Assembly: GCA_052033915.1 (NCBI GenBank)
Contig: JBPOJF010000009.1
Span: 1-64,000 of the forward strand
Source of the DNA: CALMZY01 sp052033915
GTDB lineage: Bacteria > Verrucomicrobiota > Kiritimatiellia > CAIQIC01 > JAGNIJ01
Length of the DNA: 64,000 bases
Direction of reading: 5' to 3'
Below, piece by piece: positions 42,763 to 51,651 of this stretch. Made by a program: the position numbers and the translations under genes. The notes under the pieces were generated by a model that saw only the letters and a program-made list of their open reading frames with translations, did not search any database and had not been told where the DNA came from. Position 1 is the first letter of the stretch. The number at the start of each line of letters is the position of its first letter.

Positions 42763-43461
42763 ATGAAACGCCAGTACACCGCAGTCATCGCCCTCTGTTG
42801 CCTACTCGTTTCCTCGTTCGCATTTCTCGGTTGCGAAATCGGGAGTTCCGACAGCGCGGTGCGGAACATGAATGTGAATTTCAGCGGTCTGTACGACGCC
42901 AAGGATGCCACAACGCCGTTTGTTTCCCCCGCAAACAGCGGTGCTCTCGTCACCCGTTTGAACCTGCGGCAAAACGGGGATCAGTTGGAGGCCATCGACA
43001 ACAACGATATCGTTTTCAGGGGAACTCTAAACGATCCTTCGGGGGATTCAGGCTCAGCCACCGCCGGATTTATGCTCGAAGGACATACGACGGCAGGAAA
43101 CTCCGTGACCATTTCGGGAACTTTGTCGGGCAGCGGAACAACGGCTGAAATGAAGGGGACGTGGATTGAGCCCGATCGGTACTGCAACCTGCTTGGCGAT
43201 GCGAACATTAACGCCATTCCGACCAATACCGGAACCTACACTCTAACGGTCAATATCAGCCCATCGAATGGGGTGGGTACGGTATCATTGCATCCATCCG
43301 GTGGAACCTACAGTTCGGGCGCCTCGGTTGAACTTCAAGCGAAACCGGCAAGTAATTACAAATTTTCAGAGTGGTCGGGCGATCTGACAGGGTCCACGAA
43401 TCCAGCGACTATCAAAATGGACGGGAACAAGACGATCACCGCGAAATTCACTTCTCTGTAG
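42763..43461 (+). CDS. Lipoprotein with a C-terminal bacterial beta-repeat
   Basis: 232 residues from ATG 42763 with GGAAAGG upstream. Lipobox FAFLGC. A beta-rich middle (Gly/Ser/Thr-rich, GFMLEGHTTAGNSVTISGTL) lies before a final InlB B-like or 'bacterial repeat' unit: GVGTVSLHPSGGTYSSGASV then ELQAKPASNYKFSEWSGDLT. Probably a surface protein; function unknown. Its end is only 4 bases from the convergent gene's end. Confidence 0.75.
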   Translation: MKRQYTAVIALCCLLVSSFAFLGCEIGSSDSAVRNMNVNFSGLYDAKDATTPFVSPANSGALVTRLNLRQNGDQLEAIDNNDIVFRGTLNDPSGDSGSATAGFMLEGHTTAGNSVTISGTLSGSGTTAEMKGTWIEPDRYCNLLGDANINAIPTNTGTYTLTVNISPSNGVGTVSLHPSGGTYSSGASVELQAKPASNYKFSEWSGDLTGSTNPATIKMDGNKTITAKFTSL

Positions 43462-43465
43462 ATTA

Positions 43466-44110
43466 CTACTGCAACGGCGGGAGCACGCCTTCCTTGACCA
43501 GTTGCTGGTCCATTTCGGGGGTGAGGGGGATGGGCAGGGGCGGAAGGCCCTGGCGGATGACTTCCATCTGATACTCGTTCAGATGTCTCTCCAGTTCCGC
43601 GCCGGTATACAGCGGTTTGGGCGGCGGTTCGGCGGCGCGCTGTTGCTGACGCATCTGCCGGCGTTCGGCGTACGACGGGCGGCGGCTCTGCGGCGCGTTG
43701 AGCCGCGCCTGTTGTTCGGCCGGCGTCAGCGGCTGGATATCGCCGGACTGAAGTTTGATGACGGCCATTTCCGCGCCTTTGCGGATGACGGCCTCCTCGT
43801 CTTCGTAGCTGGCGGACACCAGCTCAACGCCTTCCTCCGTCTGGCCGATGCTGAGGAAGAAGTTCTTGTTGTTGGACTGGTCGATCAGTCCGATACGGAT
43901 GCCGTTGTCGTCTTCGAGGAGCGCGCACAGCCGGATGGTTCGTGCGAAGGAATTCTCGGCCGTGACCACAGGGGCGGTTTCCTCGGGCGGCGGCGCCACG
44001 CCGAACGGCTTCCGGTCGAGGATCACCTGGTATCGGCTGAAATCCGGCGTGTCCGAAAAGGCCGCCGCGGCGCAGAAGCTGAGAATCATGATTCCGAAGA
44101 TTTTTTTCAT
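43466..44110 (-). CDS. Secreted/periplasmic protein of unknown function
   Basis: 214 residues from ATG 44110; the frame extends to 44317 but reads repeat sequence there. A signal peptide (MKKIFGIMILSFCAAAAFS) is followed by DFSRYQVILDRKPFGVAPPP, a segment of the kind seen in general-secretion GspC-like proteins. A beta-domain then a Gln/Arg-rich linker (ERRQMRQQQRAAEPPPKPL) lead to an amphipathic C-terminal helix. A link with type II secretion is speculative. Confidence 0.65.
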   Translation of the reverse strand: MKKIFGIMILSFCAAAAFSDTPDFSRYQVILDRKPFGVAPPPEETAPVVTAENSFARTIRLCALLEDDNGIRIGLIDQSNNKNFFLSIGQTEEGVELVSASYEDEEAVIRKGAEMAVIKLQSGDIQPLTPAEQQARLNAPQSRRPSYAERRQMRQQQRAAEPPPKPLYTGAELERHLNEYQMEVIRQGLPPLPIPLTPEMDQQLVKEGVLPPLQ

Positions 44111-44194
44111 ACCGTTGTGCCGGCTTCCGAAGTATCCTCTGGCCGGTAGCTTACTCTTGAGAAAGCTCAGGTCAAGAGAGCAGAAGAAAGGGGT

Positions 44195-44230
44195 ATTGGA
44201 GTGCCGGAGTGTCGGAGCGACGGGAATGCG
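44195..44230. repeat. GGAGTG(C/T)CGG dispersed repeat
   Basis: TTGGAGTGCCGGAGTGTCGG then AGCGACGGGAATGC, three close GGAGTG/CGGAG units between divergent genes. Related copies at 32765 and 30708. Confidence 0.5.
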
Positions 44231-44304
44231 GTGCAACACGAGGCGAAAGCGCACAGGGCCCCATCCTTCCGGGACGTCCCCGCTCCACCGCGCAATACGC
44301 CGCC

Positions 44305-45123
44305 ATGAGTCCGACAACCCAACTCATCACCAGCCTCCAGAACCCGCGTGTGAAGGAGGTCGTGAAGCTCAGCAAGCGGTCCTATCGCGACGAGAAGGGC
44401 CTGCTCCTCGTCGAAGGCTATCGCGAGCTCAAGCGGGCCCTGGATAATCGTTGGAAGCCCGCCGTCGTTTTCTTCTGTCCCGAACTCTTCCTGGGGAAAA
44501 ACGAGATGCCGCTCGTGGAACTGTGCCGGTCGGCCGGCGCGGAAGCCTTTCAGTGTTCGAAGTCCGTCTTCGAAAAAATGGCGTACCGGGACCGGCCGGA
44601 AGGCCTGCTCGCCGAAGGCCCCCAGATTCGCGCGACGCTGGCCGACCTGTGGATCGAATCGCCGTCGCCGTTTTTCGTGGTAGCTGAATCCGTGGAGAAA
44701 CCCGGGAACCTGGGGACCATCCTGCGCTCGGCGGATGCCGCCGGCGTTGACGCGGTCATCGTGTGCGACGAGCGGACGGACATCAACAACCCGAACGTGG
44801 TCCGGGCGAGCACGGGAACGTTGTTTTCCCTTCCCGTGGTCACGGCCACATCGGACGAAACGATGAAGTGGCTCAAGGCGCGCGACGTTCAGACCGTCGC
44901 CGCGTCGCCGCATGCCGCCTCGGAATACACCGGGATTGACCTGACGCGCGGCATTGCGTTCGTGGTGGGTTCGGAGCAGTACGGGCTCAGCGACGCCTGG
45001 ATGAAGAACGCCGATATCCAGGTGCGGATTCCCATGTTGGGACAGGCGGATTCGCTGAACGTTTCGGCGGCGACGACGATCCTTCTGTATGAGGCGGTGC
45101 GCCAGCGCCGGGCCGCGAAGTGA
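44305..45123 (+). CDS. SpoU/TrmH-family RNA 2'-O-methyltransferase
   Basis: 272 residues from ATG 44305. It has an N-terminal substrate-binding domain (LITSLQNPRVKEVVKLSKRS; LLVEGYRELKRAL) and a C-terminal SPOUT knot: ESVEKPGNLGTILRSADAAG (motif 1), GIAFVVGSEQYGLSD (motif 2) and VRIPMLGQADSLNVSAATTI (motif 3). It transfers a methyl from S-adenosylmethionine to a ribose in rRNA or tRNA. The exact target (RlmB-like or other) is not decided by sequence. Confidence 0.9.
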   Translation: MSPTTQLITSLQNPRVKEVVKLSKRSYRDEKGLLLVEGYRELKRALDNRWKPAVVFFCPELFLGKNEMPLVELCRSAGAEAFQCSKSVFEKMAYRDRPEGLLAEGPQIRATLADLWIESPSPFFVVAESVEKPGNLGTILRSADAAGVDAVIVCDERTDINNPNVVRASTGTLFSLPVVTATSDETMKWLKARDVQTVAASPHAASEYTGIDLTRGIAFVVGSEQYGLSDAWMKNADIQVRIPMLGQADSLNVSAATTILLYEAVRQRRAAK

Positions 45124-45141
45124 GATCGCGCCCTGAATCGG

Positions 45142-46323
45142 TCACTTGACCGCCGCCGGGATGGTCACTTTGTCTTCGAAAACCGCCGGACCGATGTGCG
45201 TGCCCAGATGGATGGATGCCTTGAGCGCGTAGGTCTTTCCGGCCTCGACGTTCTTCAAGTCGGCGACAATGCCGTACTGGGCTCCGAAAGCGGACTCGTC
45301 GATCTGGATGGATTCCCGCTGGGCGACCTCGCCCTTCTCGTTGGCGAGGGTGAGGGTCACGCGATTCTCCATGCCGACTTTCGGAGCCAGTTTCAGACGC
45401 GACATGTTCAAGTTCCCGACCAGCCGCGGCGATCCGGAGGCCATATCCAGGCCGACCCCGAGCACGGGCAGGTCCAGCAGGCTCTTCACGTGGATGAGGC
45501 CTTCCCCCTGGACCAGATCGGAAAACTGCCCGTTCAGAAGGAATCTGTTTTTCACGTTGCCCTGGGTGAGTTCCACGGCGATGTCCACGGTGATTGCGCG
45601 GGTCTGGCCGTCGGCGCAGGAGCACTCGATTTCGTAGTCGGTGGTCACCAATCCGAACCGGCTGTTGATCTTGAATTTTTTGAAGGACATGATGCGCGAG
45701 TCGCCGGACTCTTTTCTGAATCCCGACAGGCGGACGGGGCTTGAGTAGGCGGAATTTCCGGGGCTGTAGGCGATCATCATGTCGGGTGTGTCCTGCGCCG
45801 ACTTGCGATCGAAGGCCAGGTAGACGACATCCTTTCGGGTGGGTCCGTATTGAAGGCCCAGATAGGTGGCGGCTGCGGGAACCCGCAGTTGCAGGTTGGG
45901 GAGTTGGCTGGGCGAGAGTCGGTCCACGTTTTCGTATGGGGTCAGATCGAAGATCCGCATGGGCTCCCGGTTTTCCTGGGATGTGGTTTTTGCCGGTTCC
46001 GGTTTGGCCGACGGTGCGGGAGCGGCACCCGGTTGGGTGTCGGGTTTATTGGTGCGGGCCGAAGGCGGAAGCCCCTGGACAATCGGGCTGAAATTCACGC
46101 GGTAGATCGGCTGATATCGGAAACGGGTCGCCGCGGACAGGGTCTCCCACGCATAGGTCTTCGTGCCGGAGGCGGTTTGAATTTCCAGGCCGTCTTGGGT
46201 GGCCCGCTTGAACGCGCCCTTCAGGATCATGCCGTTGGCCATGCGGATTTCCTGGGCGTTTCCGGGCACAGCAGTGGCCATCGTCAGAACGGCCAAGGTC
46301 GCGATATGAAGGAGTTTCCGCAC
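45142..46323 (-). CDS. Secreted protein with SHD1-like N-terminal domain, function unknown
   Basis: 393 residues from GTG 46323 (AAAGGGAG upstream), with a signal peptide (LLHIATLAVLTMATAVPGNA). The first domain (IRMANGMILKGAFKRATQDG then TKTYAWETLSAATRFRY) resembles the SLA1-homology-like beta domain common in PVC secreted proteins. Beta-sandwich domains follow; the last (NMSRLKLAPKVGMENRVTLT...) ends HIGTHIGPAVFEDKVTIPAA. No catalytic motif. Role unknown. Confidence 0.7.
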   Translation of the reverse strand: MRKLLHIATLAVLTMATAVPGNAQEIRMANGMILKGAFKRATQDGLEIQTASGTKTYAWETLSAATRFRYQPIYRVNFSPIVQGLPPSARTNKPDTQPGAAPAPSAKPEPAKTTSQENREPMRIFDLTPYENVDRLSPSQLPNLQLRVPAAATYLGLQYGPTRKDVVYLAFDRKSAQDTPDMMIAYSPGNSAYSSPVRLSGFRKESGDSRIMSFKKFKINSRFGLVTTDYEIECSCADGQTRAITVDIAVELTQGNVKNRFLLNGQFSDLVQGEGLIHVKSLLDLPVLGVGLDMASGSPRLVGNLNMSRLKLAPKVGMENRVTLTLANEKGEVAQRESIQIDESAFGAQYGIVADLKNVEAGKTYALKASIHLGTHIGPAVFEDKVTIPAAVK

Positions 46324-46504
46324 CAATGACTCCCTTTGAACGTACCCCAGTATAACGAGAGGCGCAGGCTTTGACAACTCTGAGGTGGTCTGGAGAGGCT
46401 GTTCTTTCGTTGGTCTATGGAACGCGGCTCGGATGCGGCGGGGCAAAAAATGAGCGACTCTGCCGCGAACATTCACAAGATCAAGTTTTTCTATGGCGGT
46501 GAAG

Positions 46505-47017
46505 TTATGATGAAAGCTCTTCCAGTTTCCCTAAAAGGTAAGGAGATAAAAATGGTTTCAATCTCCTTTGTTCTGTTCGCGACAAATATTTAAACCCCTG
46601 GATATGGCCCAGGCAATTTCTCGAACCGCAAGAGCATTTAAAGTCCAATCCCCACTCCTTCATATCCCATTCCGTGGTGAGATAGTTAAAAGCGATTTCT
46701 TCATTCTTCGAGATGTCTTGAATGGCAATAAACCAGCGCCTTTCGGCATCCAGTTTCGTATTGGGCGAACAGCTATGATTGATAAAATCCTCCGGGACCA
46801 GATATTTCCCGTCAATGAACATCTTTTCGCTCATTTGCACCGCTTCGGGGGTGGAGTTGGCGGCGCTTACCAGCTTGCCTTTCATGTAGATGATTTTTTC
46901 GCCCTTCTTAAAATTCCGGTTTGCAAAGAGCGCCAGTCCTTTTCCCCATGCGTAAACGACCTTGAAGCTCTTCGGTATTTCCAGATCAAAAAGGCGGCCG
47001 TGTTGTTTGATCAGCAT
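46505..47017 (-). CDS. SET-domain protein (putative lysine methyltransferase)
   Basis: 170 residues from ATG 47017; a longer frame would run into tRNA-Ser. SET motifs are clear: GLALFANRNFKKGEKIIY, DFINHSCSPNT (NHSCxPN), EEIAFNYLTTEW (the E-x-x-x-Y catalytic region) and a post-SET-like CSCGSRNCLG. It should use S-adenosylmethionine to methylate a lysine, target unknown. Base composition is low: the rows 46561, 46621 and 46681 count 26, 29 and 24 G+C in 60, against well over 60% around. With its place beside tRNA-Ser this suggests acquisition by transfer. The gap 46324-46504 shows no gene. Confidence 0.85.
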   Translation of the reverse strand: MLIKQHGRLFDLEIPKSFKVVYAWGKGLALFANRNFKKGEKIIYMKGKLVSAANSTPEAVQMSEKMFIDGKYLVPEDFINHSCSPNTKLDAERRWFIAIQDISKNEEIAFNYLTTEWDMKEWGLDFKCSCGSRNCLGHIQGFKYLSRTEQRRLKPFLSPYLLGKLEELSS

Positions 47018-47046
47018 GATATGCGATCCACACTCCGGACGAAGCC

Positions 47047-47139
47047 TGGCGGAGGGGGAGGGATTCGAACCCCCGGAGCCGTTCATCACAGCTCTCACGA
47101 TTTCGAGTCGTGCGCCTTAAGCCGCTCAGCCACCCCTCC
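47047..47139 (-). tRNA. tRNA-Ser (anticodon CGA)
   Basis: Minus strand. Acceptor GGAGGGG pairs with CCCCTCC, discriminator G, encoded CCA. Anticodon stem CACGA/TCGTG closes loop CTCGAAA, giving anticodon CGA. The long variable arm is typical of Ser. It lies 30 bases upstream of the SET-domain start. Confidence 0.95.
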
Positions 47140-47204
47140 GAAAGCGGATGGTACACTAGCCGCAGATTGCGGATCGCGCAACGGGAATTCTCGTCGGGAC
47201 GAGG

Positions 47205-48365
47205 TCAATACAACAGGCAGGCCTTCCGGGTTTCCCAGAAATCCGCGCTTTGCAGGGCCCAGACGGGGGTCATCTCGACCCGAGAGCGGCCGGTCTGGAT
47301 GGCGCGGCGCACGCTGTCCGTGCCCATCAACTGGTCGAAGAAATTCTCCCGGGTTCCCTCGTGCTGCCACAGCGCGTCCCGCCCGTGCCTCTGCTGGATC
47401 GCGCTGATGAGGCCCACGGCCGTTTGCACGGGAAGGTACAGGGAGGCGTCCGTGACGCGGATGTGTATCCCGTTGAGGGTTTGGCCCTTGTAAGCGCCGG
47501 TCATCGCGCGGTACGGGCCGGGCGTGAACTCGACACCAGGAAAATCCATCTGCTGAAAGTCCCGGCACAGCGTCTCGCTGTCCAGCCGGGGCGCGCCGAT
47601 GTATTGAAACGGCGCGTCGGTGCCGCGCCCGTGGTCAATCGCCGGAAGAGCTTCCAGGAAGACCGTGATGGGGAAGCACAACGCGCATTGCCGCGAGAGA
47701 ATGGCGGGGGAGGGCGGAACCCATTCGGCCCCTTCCGCCGTGGACGCCGAAGCGCGCTGATAGCCGGACACCGGCGCGACGCGCAAGTCCACGTCGAGCT
47801 TCAAATCGTTTTTGAGCCAGCGCGCGGTCTCGCCCGAAGTCATGCCGTACACAACCGGCGTGCGGATCATCCCCACGAAACTCTCGAACGCAGGGTCCAG
47901 CATGGGCCCGTCCACGACGGCCGCCAGCGGCGACGGCCGGTCGGCCACGACGACGGTCTTTTCGTGCTCCGCGGCGGCTTCGAGGAGATAACGCAGGGTG
48001 GAGACAAAGGTGTACGGGCGCGCGCCGAGGTCTTGCAGGTCGAAGACGATCACGTCCACGTCCTTCAACATGTCCGCCGACGGCTTGCGCGTGGGACCGT
48101 AGAGCGAGTACACGGGAATGTGAAGCTCCGGATGACGGGCATTGGCGACGGCCTCTCCCGCGTTCGCCCGGCCGTTGTATCCGTGTTCCGGTCCGAACAG
48201 GCCGACGAGGTTGACGCCGCTCTCGACCAGAAGATTGGCGGAGGGGGCCAGGGAAATGCTCCGGCTTGCCGGGTGGGCCACGAGAGCGACACGCCGTCCT
48301 TTCAGCCAATCGGCATGCCGGCTGCACAGGGTGTCGATCCCAAAACGAAATGGAGTTGATTTCAT
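47205..48365 (-). CDS. namZ: DUF1343 exo-beta-N-acetylmuramidase (NamZ-like, GH171)
   Basis: 386 residues. Family signatures: LFGPEHGYNGRANAGEAV, PVYSLYGPTRKPSADML, VFDLQDLGARPYTFVSTLRY and FPGVEFTPGPYRAMTGAYKG. NamZ of Bacillus releases terminal MurNAc from peptidoglycan fragments. No signal peptide is evident at ATG 48365 (MKSTPFRFGIDTLCSRHADW), so the site of action (cytoplasm or not) is unclear. Combined with the MurU-AmgK-type fusion this suggests MurNAc recycling. It is the last gene of the long minus-strand biosynthetic run. Confidence 0.85.
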   Translation of the reverse strand: MKSTPFRFGIDTLCSRHADWLKGRRVALVAHPASRSISLAPSANLLVESGVNLVGLFGPEHGYNGRANAGEAVANARHPELHIPVYSLYGPTRKPSADMLKDVDVIVFDLQDLGARPYTFVSTLRYLLEAAAEHEKTVVVADRPSPLAAVVDGPMLDPAFESFVGMIRTPVVYGMTSGETARWLKNDLKLDVDLRVAPVSGYQRASASTAEGAEWVPPSPAILSRQCALCFPITVFLEALPAIDHGRGTDAPFQYIGAPRLDSETLCRDFQQMDFPGVEFTPGPYRAMTGAYKGQTLNGIHIRVTDASLYLPVQTAVGLISAIQQRHGRDALWQHEGTRENFFDQLMGTDSVRRAIQTGRSRVEMTPVWALQSADFWETRKACLLY

Positions 48366-48499
48366 GACGGCGGTTGGATGGCTTCACCCCGGAACATCGG
48401 GTCCAAGGATACCGGAAGCCGTTTCCGAATTTCGAGCGCAATATCGAGCGACCCGTGTGCAGAAGGTTCGATGAGGGGGGCGGTGAGCCGCGGCCCGCC

Positions 48500-49345
48500 T
48501 TATCGGCCGAGCACGGTGTTGTCGATCAACCGCGTCTTGCCCACGAACACGGCCAGCGCGACCAGGCAGGCTGTTTCCAGCGTCGCCGCCTTTTCGAGCG
48601 TCGCATCGTCCACGATTTCGATGTAGTCGATCCGGGCCGCCGGCGAGCGGCTGACGATTTCCGTCATGGCGGCCACGATTCGTTCGGTTCTTCGCTCGCC
48701 CTGCCGGTACAGTTCCTCCGCGTGATCCAGGGCGCGGCGCAGGCAGACGGCCTGCGCGCGCTCCTCGGGCGAAAGGTACGAGTTCCGTGAACTCACCGCG
48801 AGCCCGTCGGATTCGCGGAGGGTCGGCCCGCGGACGATACGCACCGGGAAGTTCAGGTCGCGGACCATGCGCTCGATGATCCGCAGTTGCTGGCCGTCTT
48901 TCTCCCCGAACACGGCGATGTCCGGGTGGACGATGTTGAACAGTTTGGCGATCACCGTGCAGACGCCGCGAAAATGTCCCGGCCGCGACGCGCCGCACAA
49001 GCCGCGCGACAGCTTCTCCTCGACCACGGCCACGCTGCTGTCGGACGGGTACATGTCGGCGGCGGATGGGTAGAAAACGATATCCGTTTTCTCGCGTCGG
49101 CAGAGCGCTTCATCCCGCTCGAAATCGCGCGGATACTGGCTGAAATCCTCGCTCGGACCGAACTGGGTTGGATTCACAAAGACGCTGACGACAAGCACAT
49201 CCGCATATTCGCGGGCAAGCCGCATGAGCGAAGCGTGTCCTTCGTGAAGGTAGCCCATCGTGGGGACAAAGCCGATGCGTTTGCCTTGGGCGCGAAGCTT
49301 CAAGGCAGTGTTCTGCATCTCGACTGGGGTGCGAATGATCTGCAT
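48500..49345 (-). CDS. panC: Pantothenate synthetase
   Basis: 281 residues, full length. It condenses pantoate with beta-alanine using ATP. Motifs: FVPTMGYLHEGHASLMRLAR (HIGH-like), VFVNPTQFGPSEDFSQYPRD, FGEKDGQQLRIIERMVRDLN (KMSKS-like region) and RESDGLAVSSRNSYLSPEER. It follows panB after 76 bases. A degenerate CGCGAATACGCACC/CACGAAAAGAC repeat occupies that gap. Confidence 0.95.
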   Translation of the reverse strand: MQIIRTPVEMQNTALKLRAQGKRIGFVPTMGYLHEGHASLMRLAREYADVLVVSVFVNPTQFGPSEDFSQYPRDFERDEALCRREKTDIVFYPSAADMYPSDSSVAVVEEKLSRGLCGASRPGHFRGVCTVIAKLFNIVHPDIAVFGEKDGQQLRIIERMVRDLNFPVRIVRGPTLRESDGLAVSSRNSYLSPEERAQAVCLRRALDHAEELYRQGERRTERIVAAMTEIVSRSPAARIDYIEIVDDATLEKAATLETACLVALAVFVGKTRLIDNTVLGR

Positions 49346-49421
49346 GTTTTCTCAACCGCGAATACGCACCAAGGCGCACGAAAAGACAGCGCAAGAAGCG
49401 GGAATCAGTTCGTGTCGTGGT

Positions 49422-50225
49422 TTAGTAACTCTGTTCCGGACCCGGGAACGAGCCGTCCTCGACTTCCTTCTTGTACTGTGCGAGGGCCTTCCGGATTTCA
49501 GGCCCGAGATTCGCGTAACGCTTCACGAACTTGGGTTTGAATTCGCCGTACAGACTGAGGATGTCGTGAACGACCAGGATCTGTCCGTCGCAGCCGGGTC
49601 CCGCGCCGATCCCGATCGTGGGCACGGCAATCGCCCGGCTGATCTCGCCGGCCAATGCCGCCGGCAATCCTTCAAGCACCACCGCAAACGCCCCCGCTTC
49701 CTCGATGGCCTTCGCGTCGTCCAGGATGCGCCGGGCGTCGTCCTCGCTCTTGCCCTGGATTTTGAATCCGCCCATGGCGTTGATGTTTTGCGGAAGAAGC
49801 CCGATGTGGCCGAGGACCGGAATTCCGTTCTCGACCAGAGCGCGGACTGTCGGGGCCCGGGAAGAGCCCCCCTCGATTTTCACGGCGTCCGCGCCGGCTT
49901 CCTTGATGAAGCGGCCGGCGTTCATCAGCGCCTGCTCGATCGAGACCTGGCAGGAAAGGAACGGCATATCCGCCACGACCAATCCGTTCTTCACGCCCCG
50001 GGCGACCGCCGCCGTGAGGAGAAGCATCTCGTCCATCGTGACGGGCAGGGTGTTCTCGTAGCCCAGCATGGTCATGGCGAGCGAGTCGCCCACGAGCACG
50101 AGATGGATGCCGGCCTCATCCACAAGGCGGGCGGTGGAGAAATCGTACGCGGTCAACGAGACGATTTTCCCTTTTCCCTTTAATGCGCGTATTCGCGGCA
50201 CGGTCCATTTGATGTGATCGCTCAT
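49422..50225 (-). CDS. panB: 3-methyl-2-oxobutanoate hydroxymethyltransferase
   Basis: 267 residues. It makes ketopantoate from 2-ketoisovalerate and methylenetetrahydrofolate. Motifs: VSLTAYDFSTARLVDEAGIH, LVGDSLAMTMLGYENTLPVT (metal Asp), GADAVKIEGGS and GLLPQNINAMGGFKIQGKSE. Close upstream neighbour folK (19 bases) links pantothenate and folate synthesis; panE/ilvC is not here. Confidence 0.95.
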   Translation of the reverse strand: MSDHIKWTVPRIRALKGKGKIVSLTAYDFSTARLVDEAGIHLVLVGDSLAMTMLGYENTLPVTMDEMLLLTAAVARGVKNGLVVADMPFLSCQVSIEQALMNAGRFIKEAGADAVKIEGGSSRAPTVRALVENGIPVLGHIGLLPQNINAMGGFKIQGKSEDDARRILDDAKAIEEAGAFAVVLEGLPAALAGEISRAIAVPTIGIGAGPGCDGQILVVHDILSLYGEFKPKFVKRYANLGPEIRKALAQYKKEVEDGSFPGPEQSY

Positions 50226-50244
50226 GGAAGAAAGATAACACGGA

Positions 50245-50748
50245 CTACCAGTCCCGCGCGAACAAAGTTGCTTTTTCCCCTAGGGGCAGAGCGGCAAGGA
50301 TTTCCTTGACGGTTTTGTCGGCGCCTGGAATGACGAGGTCGGGCCGGACATCCGCCAGCGGCTGGAGGACAAAGCGTCTCTCTTTCCAACGGGGATGCGG
50401 GATCACAAGACCCCCGCTTTCGATATGCTGGTCGTTGACGTAGATCATGTCGATGTCGATGGTGCGCGGTGCGAAACGGTCCAGGGTTCTGTGGCGGCCC
50501 ATGGCGTCCTCGATCTGGTGAATGTGATTGAGGCACTCGTGTACCGGGCACGGGCCGTCCACGAGCAGAATCGCGTTCAGAAAATCCAGGTGCCGGTATT
50601 CCGGCTTTACGCCGACAGGCTCGGTCTCGTAGACCGGCGACTGCGCGAGGAAGCGGATTCCGGGCATGGCCAGAATGCGGCGCTTGGCCTCCTTCAGGTT
50701 GTCCAGCCGGTTGCCGATGTTCGACCCAAGACTGAGCCCGACTTCCAT
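50245..50748 (-). CDS. folK: 2-amino-4-hydroxy-6-hydroxymethyldihydropteridine pyrophosphokinase
   Basis: 167 residues from ATG 50748 (AGGAGGGG upstream); the frame to 50925 overlaps dapB and is rejected. It transfers pyrophosphate from ATP to the pterin in folate synthesis. Motifs: LSLGSNIGNRLDNL, FLNAILLVDGPCPVHECLN, the signature RFAPRTIDIDMIYV and PHPRWKERRFVLQPL. Next to panB and panC. Confidence 0.93.
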   Translation of the reverse strand: MEVGLSLGSNIGNRLDNLKEAKRRILAMPGIRFLAQSPVYETEPVGVKPEYRHLDFLNAILLVDGPCPVHECLNHIHQIEDAMGRHRTLDRFAPRTIDIDMIYVNDQHIESGGLVIPHPRWKERRFVLQPLADVRPDLVIPGADKTVKEILAALPLGEKATLFARDW

Positions 50749-50798
50749 GGCCCCTCCTGTCGATGAGGCATGGGCATCTCCCATCCCCCCATCTCTTC

Positions 50799-51608
50799 TC
50801 ACACTCCCAACACGTCCCTCATGCTGTACAGACCGGCTTTCCGGCCGACCGCCCACGCGGCCGCGCGCAATGCCCCGATGGCGAACGTGTCGCGGCTTGT
50901 CGCGCGATGCGACAACTCCACGCACTCCCCGTCCGCCGCGAATAGCACCGTGTGATCGCCGATGATATCGCCGCCCCGCACGGCGTGAAAGCCGATCTGT
51001 TCGGCGGGCCGCTCCCCGACAAGTCCGTCGCGTCCGTGGACGGCGACCTTCTTGAGGTCCCAGCCGAATCCGGCCGCCGCCGCCTCGCCGAGGCCCAGGG
51101 CGGTCCCGCTGGGCGAGTCCTTCTTTCGGCGGTGATGGCGCTCGATGATTTCCACGTCGTAGCCCTTGTCCTGGAGCGCTTCCGCGGCTTTCCGGACGAG
51201 CGAGAAAAGAAGATTCACGCCCAGGCTCATGTTGGGCGCCAGCACGATCGGAATGGCCGCCGCCGCCGTCTCGATGACCCGCTTCTCTTCGGGCGTCAGC
51301 CCCGTGGTGCCGATCACCAGCGGTTTCTTCCAGTCGGCGATGCGCGGCGCATTGCCGGACGTTCCCTGATGGCCGCTGAAATCAATCACGACATCGCCCT
51401 GCGGCGCGACGGCCGCGAGATCGGACGTGATCTTCACACCGGCTTCCCGTCCGCCGGCCGCCAGCCCCGCGTCCCGGCCGCGATCCGGAGAATCCCAGAG
51501 ATCGACGGCCCCGCTGAGTTGCAGTCCATGGACGGCGTCCGACTGAAGACAGCGGATAATCGTTTTCCCCATCCGGCCTGCGGCGCCGACGATCACGATA
51601 TTGTTCAT
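50799..51608 (-). CDS. dapB: 4-hydroxy-tetrahydrodipicolinate reductase
   Basis: 269 residues from ATG 51608. NAD(P)H-dependent step of the diaminopimelate pathway to lysine and peptidoglycan. Motifs: IVGAAGRMGKTIIRCL (nucleotide-binding), ATGTT-like GTTGLTPEE, and EIIERHHRRKKDSPSGTALG (catalytic His/Lys signature). It follows dapA after 43 bases. Confidence 0.95.
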   Translation of the reverse strand: MNNIVIVGAAGRMGKTIIRCLQSDAVHGLQLSGAVDLWDSPDRGRDAGLAAGGREAGVKITSDLAAVAPQGDVVIDFSGHQGTSGNAPRIADWKKPLVIGTTGLTPEEKRVIETAAAAIPIVLAPNMSLGVNLLFSLVRKAAEALQDKGYDVEIIERHHRRKKDSPSGTALGLGEAAAAGFGWDLKKVAVHGRDGLVGERPAEQIGFHAVRGGDIIGDHTVLFAADGECVELSHRATSRDTFAIGALRAAAWAVGRKAGLYSMRDVLGV

Positions 51609-51651
51609 GGCCAATCTCCAAGACGCGGTTGCCTGTATCGACAATGGGAAA

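Noticed and set aside
48366..48410. A sixth TCCAA-type pair near 48402
   Set aside because: TCCAAGGAT is present, but no second palindrome occurs 31 bases away in either direction.
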